Positions 24,605 to 32,997 of a stretch of 54,356 bases of DNA are shown piece by piece (position 1 is the first letter of the stretch; every line of letters starts with the position of its first letter). A program made the position numbers and the translations under genes. Source of the DNA: Hyphomicrobiales bacterium (GTDB lineage: Bacteria > Pseudomonadota > Alphaproteobacteria > Rhizobiales > Beijerinckiaceae); assembly GCA_027484605.1 (NCBI GenBank), contig JAIXSR010000123.1:1-54356 (forward strand), read 5' to 3'. The notes below the pieces were generated by a model. The model worked only from the letters and a program-made list of their open reading frames with translations. It did not search any database and was not told the origin of the DNA.

Positions 24605-25837
24605 ATGCGCGCCGGCGAGGACCCTGCTGAAACGGCCCCGGGAACACCCGCCCTGCCGATGGTGGTGGTCGAGAGGAACCTTCCGGCACCGGCCCGATCC
24701 CACCGTCTGCGGCCGATGCTGCGCGCCCTGCCCTTCATTCCCGCCGTGATGGCGCTGCTGATGACCGGTGGCGTGATCGGGCTCTATTTCCAGCCGCCCG
24801 GCGTGCGGAAAGTCATGACCTGGCTGAATCTTGCCCCGGGTGGTGGCACGTCGAACCCGATCGCGGTGCCGGCGCCGCCCGTCCAGCCGGACGCCGTCCG
24901 GGCGCAGCCCCGCGCCGTGATCGGTCTGGGCAAGCTGTTGCCGGAGGGTGAGGTGGTCACGGTGGCGCCGCCCTATGGCGCCGGCGATGCCCGGATCAGC
25001 CGGATTCTGGTCTCCGAAGGCCAGAAGGTCGAGGCTGGCGCCTTGCTCGGCGTGATGGACAACGAGCGTCCGCTGCTTTCGGCGCTCGAGGCGGCGAAGG
25101 CCAGCCTCGCTTCCAAGCAGGCGGTTCACGCGCAGGTGCGCAATGCGACGGCCGCGGCAAGGGCCGAGGCCCAGGCTGCGCTCGCCCGTTCGGAATCGGT
25201 GGCGCAAAATGCCGCCCGCGATTTCGAGCGGGTGGAAGAACTCAAGCGCCGGGGCTTTGCCTCGGACCAGAGCCATGACCAGCGCCGCAGCCAGATGGAA
25301 GAGGCCATGCGCGATGTCGAGCGCAACCGCGCCTCGCTGACGCGCTATGGCGAGGGTGATCTCGACCTGCAGCCCGATATCGTGGTTGCTGCCCGGACGG
25401 TCGATCTTGCCCGGGCCGATCTCGAACGGGCTGCCGCCGATCTGGAGCGGGCCTATATCCGCGCCCCGCTGGCCGCGACGATCCTCTCGATCACGGCGCG
25501 ACCGGGCGAGAAGCCCGGGGCGGGTGGCATTCTCAATCTCGGTGATATCGACCATATGAAGGCCGAGATCGAGGTCTACCAGACCGAAATTTCCCGGGTG
25601 GGTCTCGATGCACGGGTGGAGGTCCAGGCCGAAGCCTTGCCGGAACCTCTGCAGGGCAGGGTCTCGCGGATCGGGCTCGAGGTCGGGCGGCAGACGATCA
25701 CCGATCCCTCCCCCGCCGCCAATACGGATGCGCGGGTCATCAAGGTGACGGTCCGGCTGGATCCGGCTTCGAACGTGATCGCGCGGGGCTTCACAAACCT
25801 GCCTGTCCGGGCCCGCATCCTGCCGGCCGCGCCATGA
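24605..25837 (+). CDS. devB: DevB-type membrane fusion protein of an ABC exporter
   Basis: 410-aa HlyD-family adaptor with a cytoplasmic tail, one membrane helix at about 38-62, a barrel/lipoyl half-motif GEVVTVAPPYGAGDARISRILVSEGQKV, an alpha-hairpin of about 130 residues (LEAAKASLASKQAVHAQVRN...), and DLERAYIRAPLAATILSI completing the hybrid domain. The layout matches DevB, the adaptor of the DevBCA exporter that in cyanobacteria exports heterocyst glycolipids through a TolC partner. Translation from 24605 is preferred: it has AAGGA 7 nt upstream and lies downstream of the promoter, whereas the longer frame from 24545 would start inside the -35/-10 spacer. Its stop overlaps devC by 4 nt. 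Confidence 0.85.
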   Translation: MRAGEDPAETAPGTPALPMVVVERNLPAPARSHRLRPMLRALPFIPAVMALLMTGGVIGLYFQPPGVRKVMTWLNLAPGGGTSNPIAVPAPPVQPDAVRAQPRAVIGLGKLLPEGEVVTVAPPYGAGDARISRILVSEGQKVEAGALLGVMDNERPLLSALEAAKASLASKQAVHAQVRNATAAARAEAQAALARSESVAQNAARDFERVEELKRRGFASDQSHDQRRSQMEEAMRDVERNRASLTRYGEGDLDLQPDIVVAARTVDLARADLERAAADLERAYIRAPLAATILSITARPGEKPGAGGILNLGDIDHMKAEIEVYQTEISRVGLDARVEVQAEALPEPLQGRVSRIGLEVGRQTITDPSPAANTDARVIKVTVRLDPASNVIARGFTNLPVRARILPAAP

Positions 25838-27009
25838 CTGCCTGGCTGGAATCCCTGCTTGGCCGGCTGCCGATCGGCTGGCTGCAGCTCAGCCACAGCA
25901 AGGGCCGGCTGGCTGCCGCAGTGGCCGGAGTGGCTTTCGCCAATATCCTCATCCTGATGCAGCTCGGCTTCCTCGGGGCGCTGATCGGCAGCATTGCCCT
26001 GCCCTACAACCAGTTCCAGGCCGATCTGATCATTTCTTCCTCCGACATGAACACGCTGGCCGATGGCTCGCCCCTGCCCCGCCAGCGCATGTACCAGGCC
26101 CTGGCGGTGGAGGGCGTGCGGAGCGCCACGCCGGTCTATTTCGGCAAGCTGGACTGGAAACGTCCGGATGGCTCGGTCCGAACGCTCGACCTTTTCGGAG
26201 TCGATCCGGCCGCGACCACCTTCCGCAATCCGCGGATCGCCGCGCGGCTGCCCGAACTGGCCCTGTCGGATGTCGCGCTGATCGATTCGAAGACGCGCAA
26301 CGTGCCGGCGGAGATGTTTGCGGCGATCGACCGGGGCGAACGCTACAGTTTCGAGGCGAAGGGGCGCACGATCTCGGTCGCCGATACGTTTGTGATGGGC
26401 GGCGGCTTCTCGGCCGATGGCTATCTCGTCGTTTCGGACCAGACCTTCCTGAAGCTGTTCCCGCAGCGGGCGCCGGGCGCGCCCAATCTTGTCTTCGTGA
26501 CGCTGGAACCGGGCGCCGTTCCCGCGAAGGTTCTGGCCACGATGCGGGCGCTTCTGCCGCGGGACGACAGCAAGGTCCGGACACTGGCCGAGACGATCGC
26601 CGTGGACCAGCGCTTCCAGACGACGCAGAAGCCGGTCGGGATCATCTTCGGCTTCGGCATCGTGATCGGCATTCTGGTTGGCATCATCATCGTCTATCAG
26701 GTGCTCTCGACGGATGTGGCGGATCACATCAAGGAATATGCGACCTTCAAGGCGATCGGCTATCCGCAGCGCTTCTTCCTTGGCATCGTATTCGAGGAAG
26801 CCCTGATCCTGGCCTTGCTCGGCTTCGTGCCCGGCCTGCTGATCGCGCTGGGCCTCTATGCCCTCGTGACCGGGGCGACCGGCCTGCCCCTCGCCATGAC
26901 GGCCTCGCGCGCCGGCGGCGTCCTGATCGGCACGCTGCTGATGTGCACGCTTTCCGGTGCCATTGCGACGCGCAAGCTGGCGCGGGCCAACCCGGCGGAT
27001 CTGTTCTGA
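25834..27009 (+). CDS. devC: DevC-type ABC exporter permease
   Basis: 391-aa inner-membrane permease of the FtsX/MacB class: one N-terminal helix (about 27-52), a large periplasmic domain (about 55-260), and three C-terminal helices starting at IIFGFGIVIGILVGIIIVYQ. The motif DVADHIKEYATFKAIGYPQRFF is strongly characteristic of DevC proteins. It works with DevB and the ATPase DevA. The ATG overlaps devB by 4 nt and its TGA overlaps the ATG of devA by 1 nt, giving a coupled three-gene unit. The exported substrate, perhaps a lipid or small amphiphile, is not determined. Confidence 0.9.
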   Translation: MTAWLESLLGRLPIGWLQLSHSKGRLAAAVAGVAFANILILMQLGFLGALIGSIALPYNQFQADLIISSSDMNTLADGSPLPRQRMYQALAVEGVRSATPVYFGKLDWKRPDGSVRTLDLFGVDPAATTFRNPRIAARLPELALSDVALIDSKTRNVPAEMFAAIDRGERYSFEAKGRTISVADTFVMGGGFSADGYLVVSDQTFLKLFPQRAPGAPNLVFVTLEPGAVPAKVLATMRALLPRDDSKVRTLAETIAVDQRFQTTQKPVGIIFGFGIVIGILVGIIIVYQVLSTDVADHIKEYATFKAIGYPQRFFLGIVFEEALILALLGFVPGLLIALGLYALVTGATGLPLAMTASRAGGVLIGTLLMCTLSGAIATRKLARANPADLF

Positions 27010-27704
27010 TGGCCACCTCCTCCATCATCATCGGCAAGCTCGACCATTGGTTCGGCGAGGGCGAGGCGCGGAAACAGGCGCTGTTCGACGTGGATCTTGC
27101 CATCGAGGCCGGGAAACTGACGGTGCTGGTCGGCGCTTCCGGTTCCGGCAAGACCACCCTCCTCACGCTGATGGGGTGCCTCCGGCGGGTTCAATCCGGG
27201 AGCATCCGGCTGCTGGGCCAGGAACTGGCGGGCGCGGACGAGGCCGTGCTTATCGGGATGCGCCGGCGCCTCGGCTTCATCTTCCAGGCGCACAACCTGC
27301 ATGAAAGCCTGACCGCAATGCAGAATGTCCGCATGGGGCTGGAAGTGCACGGGCCCGGCCCGATGCGGCAATGGCAGCCGGCCTGCCGGCAGATCCTGAC
27401 ACTGCTCGGCCTCGATGACCGGCTCGATTACCTGCCGGCCAATCTGTCGGGCGGGCAGAAACAACGCGTGGCCATTGCCAGGGCCCTTGTCGGCAACCCG
27501 GACATCGTCTTTGCCGATGAACCCACGGCCGCATTGGACAAGGCCAGCGCGCTCAACGCAGTCATGCTGCTGAAGCGACTGGGAGAGGAACGCGGAACGA
27601 CCATCGTCATGGTGACCCATGATGCCAAGATCCTCGATCTGGCCGACTGGGTCGTCACGATCGACGAGGGGCGGATCATGGAGAGCCGGCAGGCCGGTTC
27701 ATAG
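27009..27704 (+). CDS. devA: DevA-type ABC exporter ATP-binding protein
   Basis: 231-aa ATPase of the LolD/MacB/DevA class. Walker A GASGSGKT lies at 42-49, Q-loop FIFQAHNL near 90-97, signature LSGGQKQR at 146-153, and Walker B DIVFADEPTAALD near 165-177. The Q-loop sequence and the final VVTIDEGRI are typical of DevA. It starts in the TGATG overlap with devC and completes the TetR-controlled devBCA unit. Its end converges on the mltF-like gene with a 6-nt overlap. Confidence 0.9.
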   Translation: MATSSIIIGKLDHWFGEGEARKQALFDVDLAIEAGKLTVLVGASGSGKTTLLTLMGCLRRVQSGSIRLLGQELAGADEAVLIGMRRRLGFIFQAHNLHESLTAMQNVRMGLEVHGPGPMRQWQPACRQILTLLGLDDRLDYLPANLSGGQKQRVAIARALVGNPDIVFADEPTAALDKASALNAVMLLKRLGEERGTTIVMVTHDAKILDLADWVVTIDEGRIMESRQAGS

Positions 27705-29171
27705 GCCGGGCGCTGGCGGAAGGCGTCGGAACGTGCCGCGCGCGGCGAGGCTGGCATTCTCGCGTTCGACGACCAGCCGGTAGGTCAGGTAGTATTTGTA
27801 GATGTTCGAGACATACTGGACAGTCTCGCGGCCCACGACCATTGCCGCAGCATGCTCGACATTGCCGAACCAGCGGTCAGGGTCGAGGCCCTTCTCCCGC
27901 GCGAGACGGCGGAATTTCCGGAGATTGCCCGGGCCGGCATTGTAGGCCGCGAGCGTCATCAGCATCCGCTCGTGCGGGTCGAGGGCGGGATCCCGCAGAT
28001 AGGTTTCGCGGAGATGCTGCATATAGAGCGCGCCGGCACGGATATTGGTGTCGGCATCGCTGGCAATGTCGCGGATGCTGACCGGCGGCGCGGCGGCGGT
28101 GCGGGGCAGGAGCTGCATGACCCCGACAGCCCCGCGATGCGAGCGGCGCTTCTGTTCCAGCTGCGATTCCTGATAGCCCTGTGCGGCCAGCATCAGATAG
28201 TCGAAGCCACTCGTCTCCCCATGGCGCTGGAACGAGTCGAGATGGCCGTTGAACTTCTGCAGCTCCGTGGATGATGTCGCTGGCTTGACTGCATTCCTGC
28301 CGCCGAAATAGCGCTGGAAGACGGTATTGCCGAAGCTTGTGCCAATCTTCGTTTCCTCGAAGAAGGCATCGATCTCGGCCTTGAGGACCGGCGAGCCCTT
28401 GCGGATTGCCCAGGCAATCTCCCCGCCCGCATTGACCGCCAGATCTTCCCGCGCCCGGAGCGCCGGAAAGATGGCGAGCCATGGCCGGACCTTGTGTTCG
28501 TCGACGATGGCCAGCGGCAGCAGGCCGGCCTGCACCATCTCGAGCAGGTCCTCGTCCTCGAGCGCGGTCGGGGTCGGCTCGATCCGGATTGGCTTCCGCC
28601 CGGCCAGTTCCAGCTTTGCCGACAGCGCGCGGATATGGCTGGCATAGCTGGACGAAAGCCTAAGCTGCACGCTCTGGCCGGAGAGGTCATCCAGGGTGGC
28701 GAGGGGCGGCGCGGCCGGGCCGGTGACCACGATCTCGCGGACATCCGTCAGCCAAGGGCGGGCAAAATCCACTTCGGCCAGTCTCTCGGGCGTGATGGTG
28801 AGATTGGCGGCGATGATGTCGCCTTCTCCCTTCTTCAACGCTTCCAGCATCCGGTTGCGGGGGGTGGGGATGAACACAACCGAGACCCGGCCCACACCGC
28901 CTTTGTGGCGACGGTTGAGCCAGGTCTCGAATTCGCTGCCGAATTCGGCGACAAGCCCGTATTGACGGCCGCGATCGATAAAGAAAAGCGTCCGGCTATA
29001 CGGCACGATGAGTCGAACGACGCGTCGCTTCAGGATCGCATCGAGATCACCGGTCGAGACGCGGAGATCGGTGCGCAGACGTGCCGACTGAGGCGTCTGG
29101 GCATGGGTGGCAGCGGGGCCAGCCAGCCCGGCGAGCAGGGCCACACACAAGGCGATCAGAATTCTCGGCAT
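27699..29171 (-). CDS. mltF: MltF-like membrane-bound lytic transglycosylase with solute-binding domain
   Basis: 490-aa exported protein with signal peptide 1-24 (cleavage after THA). Residues about 40-290 form a family 3 solute-binding domain (VVRLIVPYSRTLFFIDRG, ALKKGEGDIIAANLTITPER, VDFARPWLTDVREIVVTG). Residues about 310-480 form an SLT lytic transglycosylase domain with catalytic E335 in AAQGYQESQLEQ, then GAVGVMQLLP, TNIRAGALYMQ and AAYNAGPG. This is the MltF architecture: it cleaves peptidoglycan glycan strands, and in MltF the binding domain senses muropeptide ligands. It lies 95 nt behind tupA in the same direction, with a GC-rich hairpin between, so co-transcription is possible. The frame extends far upstream, but the signal peptide fixes the start. 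Confidence 0.88.
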   Translation of the reverse strand: MPRILIALCVALLAGLAGPAATHAQTPQSARLRTDLRVSTGDLDAILKRRVVRLIVPYSRTLFFIDRGRQYGLVAEFGSEFETWLNRRHKGGVGRVSVVFIPTPRNRMLEALKKGEGDIIAANLTITPERLAEVDFARPWLTDVREIVVTGPAAPPLATLDDLSGQSVQLRLSSSYASHIRALSAKLELAGRKPIRIEPTPTALEDEDLLEMVQAGLLPLAIVDEHKVRPWLAIFPALRAREDLAVNAGGEIAWAIRKGSPVLKAEIDAFFEETKIGTSFGNTVFQRYFGGRNAVKPATSSTELQKFNGHLDSFQRHGETSGFDYLMLAAQGYQESQLEQKRRSHRGAVGVMQLLPRTAAAPPVSIRDIASDADTNIRAGALYMQHLRETYLRDPALDPHERMLMTLAAYNAGPGNLRKFRRLAREKGLDPDRWFGNVEHAAAMVVGRETVQYVSNIYKYYLTYRLVVERENASLAARGTFRRLPPAPGL

Positions 29172-29224
29172 GCAGATCCCCCGGCGCTGCCACGAGGATA
29201 GCGCTCCTCGTTCATGCCGTGAAG

Positions 29225-29263
29225 CCGGGCCGGGATGGATGTCCCCGGCCCCGGCCGGCCCGG
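29225..29263. other. GC-rich inverted repeat between tupA and mltF
   Basis: CCGGGCCGG (29225-29233) and CCGGCCCGG (29255-29263) are perfect 9-bp complements around a 21-nt loop, immediately downstream of tupA on the minus strand. No T-tract follows, so it is more likely a stabilising or pausing hairpin than a strong terminator. Confidence 0.35.
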
Positions 29264-29266
29264 AGA

Positions 29267-30106
29267 TCAAGCCCCCGGCTGTGTGGCGTTCGGGAAGAAC
29301 AGCGAGGCACCGCCGATCTTGTAATCCGAGATCGCCTTCTGGCCCTCGGGCGAGACCAGCCAGTCGATAAAGGCCTGTCCTTCCGCCTTCTTCACATGCG
29401 AGTGCTTCGCCGGATTGACGAGCATCACGCCATATTGGTTGAATAGGCGACGATCCCCCTCGACCACGATGTCGAGATCGCCACGGTTCCTGAAGTTCAG
29501 CCAGGTCGCGCGGTCGGAGAGGACATAGCCGTTCTGGGCCGAGGCCATGTTGAGCGCCGCGCCCATCCCCTGCCCGATCTCGCGGTACCACGGGCCCTTG
29601 ACCTTCTCGATATCGATCTCGGCAGCCTTCCAGAGGTTGAGCTCGGCCGAATGCGTGCCGGACTTGTCACCGCGCGAGATGAAGAGCGAGCCCTTGGCCT
29701 GCACGGCCTTCAGCGCTGTGACAATATCCTTGCCACCCTTGATGCCGGCGGGGTCGGCCTTCGGGCCGATCAGCACGAAGTCATTGTACATGACCGGCTT
29801 GCGCTCGACGCCGAAACCCTCCTCGACGAATTTCAGCTCCTGCGCGCGGGCATGGACGAAGACGACATCCGCATCGCCGCGACGCCCGGTATCCAGCGCC
29901 TGCCCCGTGCCCTGGCTGACCACACGCACCTCGATGCCGGTTTTCGCCTTGAAGAGCGGCAGCAGATGCGTGAACAGGCCGGAATCGGTGGTCGATGTCG
30001 TCGAAGACACGGTAATGAAGCGCTCGGCGGGGGTTCCCTGCGCGAAAGCCGGGCCAGAGGCCACGAGGGCAAGGCCAAGGACCAGCCACATTTTTCTGTC
30101 GATCAT
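29267..30106 (-). CDS. tupA: Tungstate ABC transporter substrate-binding protein
   Basis: 279-aa periplasmic protein with a signal peptide (MIDRKMWLVLGLALVASGPAFA). The mature N terminus has ITVSSTTSTTDSGLFTHLLP, the serine/threonine-rich TTSTTDSG oxyanion-binding motif of TupA. Further family motifs are VVSQGTGQALDTGRRGDADVV, SRGDKSGTHSAE and ALNMASAQNGYVLSDRATWL. TupA binds tungstate with very high affinity; closely related proteins are often annotated as phosphate or molybdate binding. AGGAG precedes the ATG at 30106. It is the third gene of a tupB-tupC-tupA order, which differs from the common tupABC order. Confidence 0.9.
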   Translation of the reverse strand: MIDRKMWLVLGLALVASGPAFAQGTPAERFITVSSTTSTTDSGLFTHLLPLFKAKTGIEVRVVSQGTGQALDTGRRGDADVVFVHARAQELKFVEEGFGVERKPVMYNDFVLIGPKADPAGIKGGKDIVTALKAVQAKGSLFISRGDKSGTHSAELNLWKAAEIDIEKVKGPWYREIGQGMGAALNMASAQNGYVLSDRATWLNFRNRGDLDIVVEGDRRLFNQYGVMLVNPAKHSHVKKAEGQAFIDWLVSPEGQKAISDYKIGGASLFFPNATQPGA

Positions 30107-30143
30107 CGATTGTCTCCTTTTCGGATGTTTGCGGTTCGAAAGG

Positions 30144-30875
30144 TCACCAGAGCAGATCTCCGGCAAGGAAGGCCCGGGCTTCCGGCGAGGCGGGAGCCCG
30201 GAGAAACTGTTCCGCAGGCGCGTCTTCCTTGAGGCGCCCGGCATGGAGAAACAGGACGCGGTTCGCCAGCCGGCGGACCTGCCCGAGATCATGCGTGGTC
30301 ATCAGGATCGTCATGCCCTCGGCCGCAAGCCCGGCAATGATCTGCTCGATCTGGCGTGTCGCACCGGGATCGAGATGCGCGCTTGGCTCGTCAAGCATGA
30401 GCAGTTCGGGCTCCAGCGCCCAGGCGCGGGCAATGGCGAGGCGCTGCTGCTCCCCGCCCGAGAGCAACCGGGCCGGGCGCTCCGCAAGATCAGCAAGGCC
30501 ATAGCGGGCCAGAGCCGCGCCCGCGCGATGTTCCGGCTGGTCGAAATCGAGCGCGCGGAGGGCATGGACAAGGTTCGCCCTTACTGAGCGCCGCAGCATG
30601 ACGGGCCGCTGGAAGACCATGGCATGACGAGGCCGTCCGGCAATCCGGCCGGATCCGATTGCCCAGCCGATCGTGCCGTCATCCGGCTGGATCAGGCCGT
30701 GGCAAAGCCGGAGCGTCAGGGACTTGCCGGCGCCGTTGGGGCCGATCAGGGCGGTCACGCCGCCCCGGGGAAGCGCGAAGCCGACGCCATCGAGCAGGCG
30801 CTTGCCATCGCGGTGCAGGGTCAGGCCCTCGACCTGAAGCGGCAGGATCGTGGGCATGCCATGCATCGGGATCAT
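30144..30875 (-). CDS. tupC: Tungstate ABC transporter ATP-binding protein
   Basis: 243-aa ATPase with Walker A GPNGAGKS (45-52), signature LLSGGEQQR, and Walker B LLMLDEPSAHLD followed by the H-loop MTTHDLGQ. Q-loop AMVFQRPVMLRRSV is typical of tungstate/phosphate-type importers. It drives uptake through TupB. The ATG at 30875 overlaps the TGA of tupB (ATGA); ATGs at 30866 and 30857 are also in frame, but the coupled start is preferred. Tungsten imported here would feed tungsten- or molybdenum-cofactor enzymes such as formate dehydrogenases, none of which lies in the window. Confidence 0.88.
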   Translation of the reverse strand: MIPMHGMPTILPLQVEGLTLHRDGKRLLDGVGFALPRGGVTALIGPNGAGKSLTLRLCHGLIQPDDGTIGWAIGSGRIAGRPRHAMVFQRPVMLRRSVRANLVHALRALDFDQPEHRAGAALARYGLADLAERPARLLSGGEQQRLAIARAWALEPELLMLDEPSAHLDPGATRQIEQIIAGLAAEGMTILMTTHDLGQVRRLANRVLFLHAGRLKEDAPAEQFLRAPASPEARAFLAGDLLW

Positions 30876-31573
30876 CCTGCGAAGCGCGTGCCGATGCGGC
30901 TGGCCGCATAGCCGGCCGCGTTGATCGCGAGGGTCAGGGCCATCAGCACGAGGCCGAGCCCGAGGGCGAGCGGCAGGTCGCCCTTGGAGGTCTCGAGCGC
31001 GATCGTGGTGGTCATCGTCCGGGTGTAGTTGGCGATGTTGCCGCCGACGATCAGCACCGCCCCGACTTCGGCGCTGGCGCGGCCGAACCCGGCGAGCAGG
31101 CCCGTCGCCAGTGCGAAGCGCCCGTCCCAGAGCAGGGTCGGCACGGCGCGCCAACCCGTCAGGCCCAGCGAGGTCAGGTGCTCGCGATATTCCTGCCAGA
31201 GTTCCTCAAGCGTCCCGCGGGTCAGGGCAATGACAATCGGCAGGACCAGGATCGTCTGGGCGATGATCATCGCCGTCGGCGTGAAGAGCAGGCCGAGCGG
31301 GCCCAGCGGGCCCGATCGCGAAAGGAAGAGGAAGACGACAAGCCCCGCCACGACCGGGGGCAGGCCCATCAGCCCGTTGATGACGACGATCAGCGCCGTC
31401 CGCCCGGGAAAGCGCGCCAGAGCCAGCCAGGCGCCGAGCGGCAGGCCGATGATTGCCGCGACAAGGACAGCCGTCAGGGTGACGCGCAGCGAGAGGCCGA
31501 CGATCTGCAGGAATTGCGGATCGAACGTCACCATCAACCGGATCGCAGCCTGCATGGCCCCCAGAGCATCCAT
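30872..31573 (-). CDS. tupB: Tungstate ABC transporter permease
   Basis: 233-aa inner-membrane permease with about five or six helices (LSLRVTLTAVLVAAIIGLPLGAWLAL, GLPPVVAGLVVFLFLSRSGP and others). The EAA-loop region is EHLTSLGLTGWRAVPTLLWD, and the ASAEVGAVLIVGGNIANYTRTMTT segment is characteristic of TupB. It is the first gene of the operon and diverges from the HTH/solute-binding regulator, with 93 nt between the starts. Its stop overlaps the start of tupC. Confidence 0.9.
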   Translation of the reverse strand: MDALGAMQAAIRLMVTFDPQFLQIVGLSLRVTLTAVLVAAIIGLPLGAWLALARFPGRTALIVVINGLMGLPPVVAGLVVFLFLSRSGPLGPLGLLFTPTAMIIAQTILVLPIVIALTRGTLEELWQEYREHLTSLGLTGWRAVPTLLWDGRFALATGLLAGFGRASAEVGAVLIVGGNIANYTRTMTTTIALETSKGDLPLALGLGLVLMALTLAINAAGYAASRIGTRFAG

Positions 31574-31666
31574 GGGCCTGATTTAGGGCGGCGCCTTGAC
31601 GGCGGGAAGCAATTTCTTCAGAAATCGGATGTTTCGGAAATCATGCTGATCAGCGCAGGTGTATGC
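31574..31666. promoter_or_regulatory. Divergent promoter region between tupB and its regulator
   Basis: TTGACG (31596-31601) is a candidate -35 for the plus strand. ATTTC-TTCA-GAAAT (31612-31625) is a 5-bp-arm inverted repeat, followed by a related TTTCGGAAAT at 31632-31641; the two GAAATC units resemble paired half-sites. This is the expected location of the operator for the adjacent regulator. Confidence 0.45.
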
Positions 31667-32542
31667 ATGTCGATCTATCTCTCGACCGAAGAAGCGGCCG
31701 CCTATCTCGGTCTCAAGGAGCGCAAGCTCTACGACATGGCCGCAGCCGGCCAGGTGCCCTGCTCCAAGGTGACCGGGAAATGGCTGTTCCCGCGCGCCGC
31801 GCTCGACCGCTGGATCGAGGCGGGCCTGTCCGGCGCATTGCCGATGCCCGTCAACCCGCCCGCCATTATCGGCGGCAGCCATGATCCTCTGCTGGAATGG
31901 GCGGCGCGCCGGTCAGGATCCGGCCTCGCCCTGCTGGCTGTCGGCTCCGAAGCCGGACTGGACCGGCTGGCGCGGAACGAGGTGGCGATCGCGGCAATCC
32001 ATCTCCATGCGCCGGCGAGCGAGGATGCCAATCTCGACATGGTCGCAGCCCTGCCGGGCCTGAATGACCTCGTGATGATCCATTTTTCCCGCCGCGAGGA
32101 AGGCCTGCTGCTTCCAGCCGGAAACCCACGCGGGATTGCCCGGCTGGCGGATGCCTTCGCGCCGGGCATCCGCTTCGGCCAGCGGCAGGCCGGCGCCGGC
32201 GCGCAATTGCTGCTGATGAAGCTGGCGCAGGAGCAGGGGTTCGAGCCCTCCGCCCTGCCGCGCAGCCTCGCCTATGAGACGGGGCAGGATCTGGCCTTTG
32301 CCATCCGTGCGAATGCGATCGATTGCGGCATCGCGACCCGGGCGGTTGCCGAAGCGAATGGTCTCGGCTTCCTTTCGCTGGCCTGGGAGAATTTCGACCT
32401 CGTCATGCGCCGCCGGACCTATTTCGAACCGGGGCAGCAGGCGCTCTGGGATTTCCTGCGCAGCCCGGCCTTCCACGACCATGCCCGCCGGCTGGGCGGG
32501 CTGGATGTGAGCGAGGCCGGACGGGTGCGGTTCAACCGGTAA
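31667..32542 (+). CDS. HTH plus periplasmic-binding-like domain regulator, probable tungstate/oxyanion sensor
   Basis: 291-aa one-component regulator. Residues 4-50 (LSTEEAAAYLGLKERKLYDM...VTGKWLFPRAALDRWIE) are an excisionase/MerR-like winged helix. Residues about 62-290 are a cytoplasmic PBP-like domain of the kind fused to HTH in molybdate/tungstate-type regulators: LALLAVGSEAGLDRLARNEV, AIAAIHLHAP, FSRREEGLLLPAGNPRGI, RQAGAGAQLLLMKL, AIRANAIDCGIATRAVAEANGLGF. No membrane segment is present. Divergence from tupBCA suggests it represses or activates that operon in response to the oxyanion. Start at 31667 with AGGT 6 nt upstream; ATG 31643 in the same frame is an alternative. It converges on the mutarotase gene with an 8-nt gap. 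Confidence 0.8.
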   Translation: MSIYLSTEEAAAYLGLKERKLYDMAAAGQVPCSKVTGKWLFPRAALDRWIEAGLSGALPMPVNPPAIIGGSHDPLLEWAARRSGSGLALLAVGSEAGLDRLARNEVAIAAIHLHAPASEDANLDMVAALPGLNDLVMIHFSRREEGLLLPAGNPRGIARLADAFAPGIRFGQRQAGAGAQLLLMKLAQEQGFEPSALPRSLAYETGQDLAFAIRANAIDCGIATRAVAEANGLGFLSLAWENFDLVMRRRTYFEPGQQALWDFLRSPAFHDHARRLGGLDVSEAGRVRFNR

Positions 32543-32550
32543 GTGCAGCA

Positions 32551-32997
32551 TCAGCCCGGTGCGAGGGCGCCCATCCGGATGAGGACATTGCCGTAAAGGC
32601 GCCGCTCCCCGCATTGAACCACGGCGAAGGCTCCCTTTGCGGCCTCGTAGAAGGCGAAACGCTCCAGCGCATGGAACGGCCCGCCAAAGCCGGCCCGGTA
32701 TGCCACCTGCTCCATCGCGCGCACGGCTTCGGGCTTGTCGTCCGGTCGGCCGACCACCTGCATGAAGCGCACCGGATCCGGCGTGAAATCATCGAGGGGG
32801 AAGAGGGAGAGGACCGCTTCCAGCACGGCATCCACGCCGAGGCCGGGCAGCCGGACCAGCGTGCCGGTGACGGTGCTGGCCGCCACGGTTTCCGCCGGAT
32901 GGTTGGAATCGACGATGGCAAGGTCATCGCCATGGCCCATCCGGGCGAGCAGATAGAGCAGTTCCGGCGACAGGCGCGGATCGATCCCCCTCAGCAT
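32551..32997 (-). CDS. fucU: RbsD/FucU family sugar mutarotase (L-fucose mutarotase type)
   Basis: 148-aa protein of the RbsD/FucU fold. Seen: MLRGIDPRLSPELLYLLARMGHGDDLAIVDSNHP, in which H22 and D30 match the FucU active-site pattern, and later YRAGFGGPFHALERFAFYEAAKGAFAVVQCGERRLYGNV. It interconverts alpha and beta anomers of L-fucose or a related sugar, supplying the anomer used by the dehydrogenase. It is the last gene of the eight-gene operon; its ATG overlaps the stop of the lactonase gene by one base. Confidence 0.9.
   Translation of the reverse strand: MLRGIDPRLSPELLYLLARMGHGDDLAIVDSNHPAETVAASTVTGTLVRLPGLGVDAVLEAVLSLFPLDDFTPDPVRFMQVVGRPDDKPEAVRAMEQVAYRAGFGGPFHALERFAFYEAAKGAFAVVQCGERRLYGNVLIRMGALAPG

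Noticed and set aside
30659-31666. N-terminal extension of the HTH regulator
   Set aside because: The extra 336 codons are antisense to tupB/tupC and have no domain; the HTH begins right after the ATG at 31667.
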